Assembly (NCBI GenBank): GCA_043228905.1
Contig: JBHGNT010000009.1
Coordinates: 9,548,001 to 9,612,000 of the forward strand
DNA: 64,000 nt
Source: Azolla caroliniana
Lineage: Eukaryota > Polypodiophyta
Reading direction: 5' to 3'
Shown: positions 8,755-20,700 of the stretch, one piece after another
Layout: every line of letters starts with the position of its first letter
How positions within the stretch are numbered: the first letter of the stretch is position 1
Program-made: the position numbers and the translations under genes
The notes under the pieces: generated by a model
What the model was told of the DNA's origin: nothing
Seen by the model: only the letters and a program-made list of their open reading frames with translations
Databases searched by the model: none

Positions 8755-11700
8755 CTGGTGGCAGTAAAAACAGACAAAATCACCAAATTAGATTGGAAAT
8801 CAATTGCAATTTTCATATCTCTTACGAAAGTCTATTGAATTACTGACTCACCATCTGCTTTTTCATTTCCGATTCCACCAGCTCTTCCACTTTAATATGT
8901 ACTTTCTTTGACCACTTGTACCAAATCCAACCAGAAGCAACACCCATAAACGAAGCCACTATTGTGAATGTTGTGATCATAGAGATCTTTGCAACACCTG
9001 AAATACTGTCAATATTAGCTAGGAAATGGTCTTGCTAATAAGTGAACTCGGAAAACACGTTCAAGAGAGCCCATTGCTAATAATGAGAATTACTCACTTA
9101 GTTTGTTGTCTTCCTTTGGATATGTTCTAATGATAATCTTCGCTGTTGCAAATAAAGGTACTTTTATATCATTTGAACAGTTTCCATAACACCCATAGTT
9201 GCCTTGATCATTGACTGTAATGAGAAGTGTATCTATAAAATTACTTTCCTGAAAACATAGCACCACAGCAACATTAGAAGGCAAGTATCAATGATTAATC
9301 TATAGGCATACATGTATATATGCATGTGCATGTGTGTATGCAGAATAAATACGATGATCAATTGCTATACCTCTAGAGGACCTATACTGTAATAAAGAGT
9401 TTTTAAAGCAGCATTTGTATCATCTACAGAAGCTTGGAATTTGATCCCTTGACCAATCATTTGGACTGTGCTGTTCAAGTCTACGATCTTATCCAGGTGT
9501 TTCCATTCATTCTGTCCCTGTCTACTGGCAGCTGTCATTGCTGGTAGACTTGTCAAAATTAATGTAAGTGTGCCTGATTGCACCTCAAGAGTAACATCCA
9601 TTTGCAGTATCTCATCTTCATCTGTCAAAATTTTCATTGGTGAAGTTAATTGAATTATTTTTATTCTCTACTACGAATGTACAAAATGTAGTTTTACCTG
9701 GTTTATCAAATTGATCAAAATCTCCTACAGATATATTGTTTAAATGCATCTCCACCGGTTGTCGTGATACTTCCGAGGAATCAACATAGAAATACTCATG
9801 TGCAGTGACAATGTATGGGGGATTATTGACAGCTTTTATTGTTATATTTACCAATTGTGTATCAACGGACCCTTTTTGGTCCATCACAGAGCAGAACAAG
9901 GTATCATCCCCATTATAATAGCTATTTCTGCACATAAAATCTCCATGTTTATCTTCTTTTCTCTCTTTAAAGTATATTGTATTTAAATACAATATATAAA
10001 TTTCTTTGTGTTTACAATATATCACAGGGAGATACCACTGCCTCTTCTAAGAAGGCTTTGACCCACTCTATATAGTAATGGAATACAAAGACAAATGATG
10101 TTTCAGGATGTTCTTGCTAGAAATCACGAAAGAGATAGAAATTTCTCTTTAGGCCATCAATAACTAACCATCACAACTTTCTCTAGTTCACTCTACAAGT
10201 CAATTAAGGGCTACCTAGGAAGGTACTTCCCCACAACATGTGAAACGTGTTATGAAATATCAGGCAATATCAATGTCTCATGCATGTACACAACAGCCAT
10301 CTGGACAACTGCTACATTATCCTTGTCATAAAAAAATAGAGGCCATTATCACCCGGCGCCCAAAGTGCCTTATTTTAGAGACCAATTAATCTGTATTAGA
10401 ATTATAATTAGAATTTTTATCGTCCATAAAGAGGCCAATTACATGTGTTCTTGATATGTGTCTACTTCCTAAGAAGGGGTATTCATACATTGAAGCACAA
10501 AGTCTCTATGTGTGAATAAAGCATACACATATGAGCTCAACCTTCTAGGGCTCTATGCGCATTACTACTCATATTGGTAATGAGATAAGGTTGGATACGA
10601 TTAATAGCCATTCTTGCTTTATATTGAGACCAACATTCAGGATTGACATTTGCAATGCAGTATAGTTAGAAGTTTCAATCATTGTGTTTTACCTCGTACC
10701 TTAGGTAGTCTGACTAATTTAGTCTGGTACTAACTAGCAAATTATGTAGTACATTAGGCAGCATGTATGAACTTTTAATTTTTTCGGAGTGTTTTTTGAG
10801 TTTCGCAGAGAGGAAGCGCTTGTAAATCAACAACCAGAAAATAGGCTACAATTCCATTAATTACACATAAACAGTAAATGAAGTGCGGACAGGGGCCTTG
10901 TTGGTGGATGAGCCTAACAGTTTTTCCTTTGATATGTTGTCTTTTTAAAAGTTATCATTGTAATATACAGGATGAGTAAATTCCATATGCATCTTTAAAA
11001 TATAGGAAAAGTGTTAAGAATCAAGCTCAACTTGTGCTTATGAAGAAAAGGACGATGTGTGAGCACACTTTATTGTAATCCGTGTGGTTGTCAAGTGTGA
11101 ATGTGGTCAAAGAATATCAGATATTCTTATGACAATCGTACTCAAATGGATATCTTGATTAGATTCCACCAACACATTTAATGTGGCAGTCCCTTGAGGA
11201 CTTGTATATAAAACCCATTTGAACCATTGTGTTTAGTTGATGATATTTAGTTAATAAAAATAGCTCCCTTCAGTGCATAAGCTGTCATCCCCCTATTGTG
11301 TATTTTTTTATTCATTTCTAGTTATTCTCTCTGATTTCTTCTCTTGCTTATACACACTCTCTCTCTCACACACACTACGCTTTTGAATACTCAACTCTAC
11401 CAGAGCGCGAGGGTTAGAGATCCTTCACTGAGCTCTACCATTGAAACTGTGTGAGCAGCTAGAGACGCTAATTCAAACCGGCTATCGTCGCTGTAGTGTT
11501 GCACGGCAAGAGGTTCACGTTAATAGGAGCATACAAATCAAGCTAAATCAGAAAGATGAATGCACAAATGGGTAGAGCACTTCCAACAAAGAAGTTGGAC
11601 AGGCACAACTACGCATCTTGGGAATATAAGATGCCGCAGTAGTTAGTTGGCCAAGGGTATTGGAGTTATATATCGAGGGAGCTCAAGAAACAGCCCCCGA

Positions 11701-14700
11701 TATTATAAATCCCAACTACCCCACATGGCAGCAAGGCGCCAGTAGGGTAATGTATTGTTTGGCAACATGTCTGCAAGATCACATGTTAAGCTCTTTTCGA
11801 GACACGAAAGCCCCGACAGATGTGTGGAAAAACTTGAAGAAGATTTTCACGGCTTCTACCACAGTGAGAAAACTTCAACTCTGACAGGAGTTGAACAATA
11901 TTCGGCAAGGGGATATGTCCGTGACGGACTATACCCTCCTGATCAAAGACTTATGCGATTCACTTGGCTCCATCAATGTTGCAGTTGATGATGACGAGAT
12001 GGTGCATATCTGCCTTAGCGGCCTCGCACAAAAATATGGCTCATTTCGAACTGCCATAACAAGGGAGAACCCCCCAAGCTTTTTCGACTTGCAATCCATG
12101 CTAATGGTTGAGGAGAACCATACACGGTCGAAAAGCACGACATCTGATGGGCAGATGCTATATACACATCATGATCTCGGTCGAGGTCACGGTCATGGTT
12201 GAGGACATCGGGGGAGGAATGGCCAAGGAAGAGGTGGACAAGGTCCACAACAGTTTAATCCCAAGCAGCAAGAAGGTCGAAACAACCGAGGCAATTCCGG
12301 CAAAAAGGGGAGCTTCCACCAGCCTGTATCAACCAAGCAGAACCAGCAAACCGAGTGTTGGTATTGTGGAAAGCTTGGCCACTTTGAAGCCAAGTGTCAG
12401 AAGAAGAAGAATGACTCAGCTGCCTCATCCCGGCAGCAAACAAACTATGCTGTGATGGCTGACCTAGAAAACAAAGGGCCAATGTTTGTTATGTGACACC
12501 AGGCAAATAGCATAATAACAAGTGTTTCCCAACCTGATGATGTCTGGTTCGTGGACTCAGGTGCCTCAAATCACATGACAAGTCAACAAGAATGGTTTAT
12601 GAATTTGAGGGAACCTGAGAGACCCGGCGTGGTGGAGACCGGTGATGACTCCACACACATGATTGAGCACATTGGAGATGTGGCCCTTAACAATCACGAC
12701 AACAAGGGCTACATGAAGGATGTACTGCATGTCCCAACAATCACAAAGAATTAGTCTCAGTTGGCCAAATTGTCAAGCAAGGAATGCAAGTACGATTCAA
12801 CCAGGAAGGTTGCTTCATCAAGGATATGGACCAACTTATCGCCCATGCAAGAAGAGAAGGTCACATGTTTATTCTTGATGCAACTGAGGCGAACACAACA
12901 ATGTATGCAAAGGAACTCAAGACTGTGACACAAAAGGGTTGGCCATGTAAACCTCGGTAAACTCCGATCAATGCAAACAAAAGGGACTGCGCATGGATTG
13001 TCACGATTTACTTCGAAACATCCTGATAATGTATGTGAGGCGTGCCAGCACGTCGGTTACGCACTTGAGCAAAAGGGTTATACGTGTTTTAACCCTATCA
13101 CTCGACAGTCACGAGTAAGCCGAGATGTGGTATTTGATGAGGTGACATCATGGTATGGCTCAGCATTAGTAACCCCCGTTGTGTTCGAAACAAGCAGATC
13201 TGGAGCAGATTCTGAGAGTGAAGAAGAAGAGATGCTGACGACCATTATGGGTGGAGAACCAGCAGAGAGACTGCCTGCACTGCAGTTAACTGGACCTGAG
13301 GTGCGTCCAGCAATCAGAGTCTTGCACAGCATGAAGAAACCTCTGATGTGGTGTCACCTTGGTGCTACAACCGCAAAAAGAAAAAAAAGGGCAAGACGCC
13401 AAGGACACGACATTCGCTGAAGACTCAGATCATTCACCCCGATCAGTCGACAGCAAGTAAGAGAAGAAGGCCCCAGAGGTGACCAAAGGAAAACTCCGTC
13501 AATCTAACTGACAAAAGAACCTGATAGTTGGATATGGGTACAATGAGTACATGGCACACCACTATGCATTCATGATGAAGGTCGTACCAGACAAAGAACC
13601 CGAGACTTACAAAGAAGCTACCCAAGATCCCCGTTGGATTGAGGCAATGAGGGAGGAGATGCGCGCTTTGTTTGACAACGATACTTGAGATTTAGTCCCA
13701 TCCTCTAAAATGAAGAAAAAGCCAATTGGTTGCCGCTGGGTGTTCAAGATAAAGCATAATATGGATGGCACGGTCAATCAGTTCAAGGCTCGGCTAGTCA
13801 CCATAGCGTATGCTCAAACTCATGGCAAAGACTATGAGGAAACATTTGCCCCGGTGGCAAAAATGACCATCGTGAGGACAGTACTTGCACTCGCAGCAGC
13901 GAAAGAGTGGCACTTGCATCAAATAGATGTGAAGAACACATTCCTCCAAGGTGAGCTCGAGGAGGAAGTTTACATGTTGCAACAACCTGGCTTCGAATCG
14001 AGCAAACATCCACATGCAGTTTGCCGATTGAAGAAGCCATTGTATGGACTGAAGCAAGCCCCAAGAGCATGGCATTCAAAGATCACATCATATCTTTATG
14101 ACATTGCCTTCCGGATGTCAAAATCTGATAACTCATATATCCGGAACAATTCCAAAAGCCCGTCTTCTTAATCTTGTATGTTGATGACCTTGTCATTGGT
14201 GGAGAAAGCCTCACTGAGACACAAAAGATTAAAAACCTGCTTTTAGAGAAGTTTGAGATGAAGGATCTGAATGACTTACATTATTTTCTCGGCATCGAGG
14301 TCATTCAAACTCCACAAGGGTTCCTACTCTCACAACAACACTATGTGTTGAACTTGCTCTACAAGTTCGGAATGACCAAGTGTAAGTCCATCTCGACACC
14401 CCTTGATCGAAATATGAAGCTAACTACAGATTCTGGCAAATTCTGCGAGCCGACAAAGTATCGCAAAATAATCAGGAGGCTTATGTACTTAACCATCACC
14501 TGACTAAACCTCAGCTATCCGATCGGGCTTCTTAGCCAATTCATGCAAACCCCCCACGACACTCACATGGATTGTGCTAAGCGAGTGTTAGGTTATGTTA
14601 GTGGAACACTTGATTATGGTATCTTCTATAAGCATGGAGTACCACTTCGACTCGAAGGCTTCACGGATGTTGATTGGGCGGGCAATGCATCTGATAGGCG

Positions 14701-17700
14701 AACCAGTTCGGGATTTATGTTTTCATTCGATAGTGGAGCAATCTCTTGGAGCAACAAGAAACAACCAACAGATGTTGATTGGGCGGGCAATGCATCTAAT
14801 AGGCGATCCACTTTGGGATTTATGTTTTCATTCAGTAGTGGGGCAATCTCTTGGAGCAACAAGAAACAACCAACGGATGTTGTTTGGGCGGGCAATGCAT
14901 CTGATAGGCGATCCACTTCGGGATTTATGTTTTCATTCAGTAGTGGGGCAATCTCTTGGACGAACAGTCGCTCTATCGAGCACTGAGGCGGAGTATCGGG
15001 CCGCAGTTGTAGCTGCTTGTGAAGCTGTATGGCTTAAAAGACTGCTGAAATACTTCAATGAATTGGTGAACAAGCCAATATTGATTCACTGCGATAATCT
15101 CAGCAGCATCCAGCTCGTGTTTCACGTCCGGATTAAGCACATCGAGGTGCATTTTCATTACATCCGTGAGCGCATATTGGCCGGCGACATTGCCCTCCAA
15201 TACATTGGCATGAACGTGCAAGTGGCTGATATTTTCACTAAGGCGCTAGGTCTCGACAAGCTACGGCAATTCTCAGTGGATCTAGGCCTTAGACCCCTCG
15301 ATATGCTGAGCTTGGGGGGAGCACAAGTACAAAGACGGAGGAAAACATGGAGAAACAGCACCATAAAAGAGGAAGAGTGACACCGACATTGGCAAAGTAA
15401 GGCCGACACATCTAATCCGACTTGACCCGGCAAGTTAGAGGAAGACTTTCCAAAGCCCGGCATTTTTGAAGTTAGAGATAAACCCGACCTTGTTGGCACC
15501 CTTGACAAGCTCGAAATTTTGGATCGTCCAGCTAGACCTTGCTAGATCAAGATCGAGTACATAGGAACAATGGGAAAACCACGGTCTAGTAGTTCGACCA
15601 ACTGCAGTCAAGTCTTCAACTACACCAAGACAACTAAGCTTAAGAGGACACACAATTGACCTTGAGGGAACGTGCTGAGAATGAAGCTCAACTTGTGTGA
15701 ACATGTGCTTATGAAGAAAAGGACGATGTGTGAAAAAGTGTGAGCTCTCTTTATTGTAATCCGTGTGGTTGTCAAGTGTGAATGTGGTCAAAGAATGTCA
15801 GATATTCTTATGACAAAATCGTACTCAAGTGGATATCTTGGTGGTAGTTCCTTGAGGACTTGTATATAAAACCCATTTGAACCATTGTGTTTAGTTGATA
15901 ATCTTTAGTTAATTTAAACAGCTCTCTTCAGTGCATAAGCTGTCATCCCCGTACTATGTATTTTCTTATTCTTTTCTGGTTATTCTCTTTGATTTCTTCT
16001 CTTGCTTATACACTCACTCTCTCACACAAACATAACGCTTCTGAATACTCAACTCTACCAGAGTTAGATTCTTTACAAAAAGTTTCAATGAACAAGACCA
16101 AAACAGTGGCAGATTTTAATTTCTCGGCCTATTAAGGTATAAAATTTCTAGAGTGTCAAACGATTGGAGCTTACCCCTGGTACATAAAAGCTCGCAGTGC
16201 TTTGTTAATTGAATTTGCAAGTCCAGAGAAGGTTAGGGTGTAATTGCTTCCATCAAATCTTGGATTGATTGCTTTGATATCTTCCCAATTCTGAGACATC
16301 TTCTCTGACGGGTACAAGTACCCATGTTGAGCCTTTAGTTCCATAGTCACAATTGATAGTGGTTTTGAGTAGCTTAGTTGAATTTGCTGCAATGAACTGT
16401 CATATGAAGAGGTTTAAAATTCTAAGAAAATAGCATAGCTATGTTCTAATGCCGCATCAAAAACTGAAAGAAATGCACATCAATGCAGAATTATGTTCTC
16501 CAAACATTGAAAACACCTACTCGTCTTTATATATATGAAGGTATTCAGTGATACCAAGGCCACGGGCATATCTCACTAGATCAGAGTTAACTGGAGGTGT
16601 CTTTTCTGCTTCAGGACATCCCAAACAGATAGCTTCCGAGGACAATACACCAATGAACAAATTTTACATATCTTTACCTTCTTAAAAGTACGGCTGAAGA
16701 GCCAATATAAAGTACATTTGAGTATAATTCTAAGGTAAATTATCAATTCTATCTATAGTCTGGGTCTCATAGGCCATCATTGACTGGTTTTGATATAGAT
16801 CATTTGTACAATACTGGGCTGAACATGCTTCTGTTCTTTGTAGACATAAACAGGAGGCAATACTCGGGAAACTATTTTATCATGAAGGTTCTTTTATATG
16901 ATGATTTAGAAATTGCTAGAGTTATAGTGTTAAAAAATTTCAAACTATGAAACTGTTAGGTGATATACATGCTTGCATGATTTTATGAGAAAACACTATT
17001 GATACTGAGTTGATGACATTAAATAATTTAAAGATGATAAATAAGCCAGCTCAATCTTTTCTTAAAATCTTAAACTCCAGAAGTGGAACATACAATTTTC
17101 AATTTCATATTTGGGCCTTCTTTTTTTATAAGAAATACCTTCCAAACATGTATGGAATTCCTTCAAAAGTAAGGATTAAGTATGGATGGCTTGTAATCTT
17201 TGGAACATTATATAAATCTACACATGTAAAACTGAGTGAAAAATCTTAAAAAAATAACCGAAGTAAGAATTATTACATGTGTCATTGTTCGAACAGAGAA
17301 AAAACCTAAGTTATTTGTTACATAGCCTATGCTATTTGCCATGCAGTATGAATGTGCCTTCACTATTCTCCTTTCTAGATCATCATTTCAAAATTCACGC
17401 ATAGAACATGCCACACTATTTCCCTCGTACTGAATCCCAGGATCCAGCTCCATATCAGACACATACAAATATTATAAATTTAAATGAAATACCTGCACCA
17501 ATAGTAACATGAAAAGGACTGCCATAAATATGCTTCCCCTGACTTTGTATCGATAGCATGTAAAAGCCAGTTTGAGATAGAATATATACTCCCTTGTAAG
17601 AGCCATTCGAAACCCACACTAACGGCACTGTTGTGTCCACATTTTTCCCAGATATTCTCATATAAAAAATCGAGTGATTACCATTCACGTCTGCATCATT

Positions 17701-20700
17701 AATAGCTAGGTTCTGAAATCTGTCTCGGGCCTGTACAGTAACATTTTGTGGGCTATCCGCTATGCCTCCAAATAATCCATTTCCATAAGCAACACAAGAT
17801 GGGACATCTATAGGTCCTGCATTGACCAGAAAACACACTTATATAAGTGAACTGATCAACAATTCACCAGAAAAAAACATGTCTTAGATATGCCGATACT
17901 GTTTTGTTTTTCCTAGAGTACTATCTGGTTAATTGATAGCTGTGAAGATGAGCAGGGATCCAAAAATTCTGAATTCTAGATATCTCAATACAACAAAACC
18001 ACAAACAAAATTGAAGAACTAACAAGTATGAATATGCAGCTTCAGTTAGAAGTTCTTATGCCACCGATGTCATTGAATGCTGTATCTCTTGGTTTGTAAT
18101 GCGATCTAATGCATGTAAAACTAGCCATATGGTGTTGTTAAACTCATGAAATTTGCTAAATGGGTCCGTCTAGATACTTAGTGTATTAGAATGATCGAAA
18201 GATATATTAACATCTTTTAAGAGGCTGATGACACCAAGTGAGAAAATACATCTTAAAATGGTGTCTCGTCTTTAAGAAGAGCAAACCAAAAAATAAAGTT
18301 AAAGATTTGAATCTATATTTCACTTGTGATCATGGAACTATGAATAATTGAAAGTTTTACCAGGAATAACAGAAAACTGATAAGGATTGTCTTTTATTGG
18401 CGACCCAAAAAGTCTGATTATTAGGGTATATGATCCTGATACATAAACTGTAAACATGGTTGTATATGTCCCATTTAAGTGGTCTACAAATGAGTAATTG
18501 AGAGGCCTTTCTGAGACTCTTGGTCTTAGATCCAGTGTGAACTTCAATTTCCTTGGAGATTTAAAATAGTCTCCAAGGAAATCATGACAGTGAACGATCG
18601 TTGATTCTCTTTCTCCTGCTACCACCACCGGCTTCTGCACTTCTGCAATGCAGTCATCCGGTTTTAGGGCCCCTGTAATACAAGTACATAAGAAATCTTC
18701 TCCATTTTCATGTTTAAGGAACAGAATTTAAAATTTGTCTTTTCAGCTTCAAATTACCGTATAATGGAAAGAGTCGATACTCTATTTAAACTTAATGTAT
18801 AAATAGAATATGGCTGATAATGAGGGATCCACCATTTTCAAGCAAACTTGCCTTGTAGGCTCTATCAAGATTATCTACTTCAACCCTTATGGAGTAATCT
18901 TCGCTTTCTTACGCAATGCATACGAATCTAATTATATCAAGTCAATAGTTGGGAGCATACTGTAAAGAATATAACTCTCATAGAGTTGGAGTATGCAGAA
19001 GGGTAGTGCGTGTGTGAGCAAGAAAGAAAGAAAGAAGGAAAGATATATTAACGTCTTTTAAGAGGCCAAACTAGCCTATAAGACCAAACAAGAAGAAAGA
19101 AAGAAAGAAAGATATATTAACGTTTTTTAAGAGGCTAAAATGGCTGGCCTATAAGACCAAATAAGAGATTACATCTTGAGTGTTGTCTCGTCTTTGAGAA
19201 CAAATCAAAATAAAATAAATATTACACAGTAAATATAAAAGTAAATAAGATGAAAAGAGAAGAAACAAGGGAATCTGGTTTTTTGGCACATGTGAGATTA
19301 TCAAGTTAGGTATATTGTAGCTTGTCTTTGCAAAATCTCTACAATAGGTCGATCCAACATGGAAATGTCTCCGAAGCAAAGGAAGCACCTACGATGGCAG
19401 GACATACTGGATTTTATCTGTCAATGACAAGGGTGTTGAGGTCGTGGTCCATGGGGCCGGGGCCTAAGTGCACGGCAAATTGCTATTTCCCGATCAATTG
19501 TAACCCCTTTGTTATGTCCTGGTCTGGAGCCCATTTGTGTATCCCGTGATGGACTTGTAGCATTAGTTGGAGTGATGGGGCTAAAGAAAGTTGTGATTGT
19601 TCTTTGTGGATGAGCTTGTGTGGCTGTATTCTTCAACAACTTTTCCCAATGTCTCTTAAGCTCTAGCCAGAAAAATCCTAGGCATCATTAGTTCTCATAT
19701 TCCATTACCTTGTGTAGTGGGTCAAAGCCTTGTTTAAAGAGGCAATTGTATCTCCCTCTAATTTCATAAAAGACACTACAATGACAAACATAGTGTTCTT
19801 CAGATTCCACTCCTTGATGACACAATTGGCCAATTCTATCTTCTAGAGGTAGTCATGTATATCTGCCTACCTCAATCTGTAGCTGATGTGATAAAGTTCG
19901 CAACTGCCCTATCACACTACGCAGCGCATAGGATAGATGTATGTCCATATAAGGTGGCTTGATGATGAATCCATCCTCCGATGTATGTTAGAAAGGCGTC
20001 TTATAGTGGGCCATCTTTGTACCGAGTGGTATTTTGGGCTGATCCATGTTATTTTGTTTCCAAGTTAATAATATCAGTTCGGATCACTCTATTCTTTCCC
20101 ACTTTGGTCATATTTAGGTGGGGACAGTCCAAGCTATATTGGAACGGCTACTGCATTTATACTCATGCCATGTGACTCAAACCATTGCTGCATTTCAGCA
20201 TACCAACAATGAGTGTCTCCATTTTCAGCCAGTTGTCTTGATGACATAAGTGCCAACCTTGGGTACCTTCATTTAGGGAGATCCCAAAGACGTTGGATAA
20301 ATGTCACTGATAGGAACAACACCTTAGTTATTATAGGTGTTACTCCCATCTCTGCCCAGATTATATCGTGGGGCACCAATGCTTTGCTCCTTATCATGCG
20401 AGCAATCATTGACACTAAAGGTCCCTCTAAATCTTTCCAATGATTTGCCTTGTTAAGACTTGGTCCCCATGTCTCTACTCCATAGAGAAGAGTTGGTGTG
20501 ACAAGTGTATCAAATAACCATAGCTTAGTCCATGACTCTTGGAACTACAAATGTGCACATTGTCTCTCGAGAGCACCAAGGGCTGCATATGCACGAGAAA
20601 GTCGGGCACAAGCGGCCTCCTGTAAGGAGAACCTAGGTCCTGTGAATGATGCTCCTAAGTATGTGTAGGAGCGTGTGTATTCCACCTTTTCCTCTCCCAA

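Larger units (their letters stand above)
11012..16077 (+). mobile_element. Complete Ty1/copia element with TSD, integrase core deleted
   Basis: A 5' LTR (11012-11427) and a 3' LTR (15673-16077), both TG...CA, enclose gag-pol remains. The element is flanked by AAAAG at 11007-11011 and 16078-16082, a perfect 5-bp target-site duplication. It sits in intron 18 of the GEX2-like gene in the opposite orientation. LTRs differ at many sites and by indels, so the insertion is not recent. The reading frame is broken, and the integrase catalytic core is missing. Confidence 0.95.

Noticed and set aside
14666-14974. A CRISPR-like or satellite array
   Set aside because: The units are contiguous copies of RNase H coding sequence without spacers.
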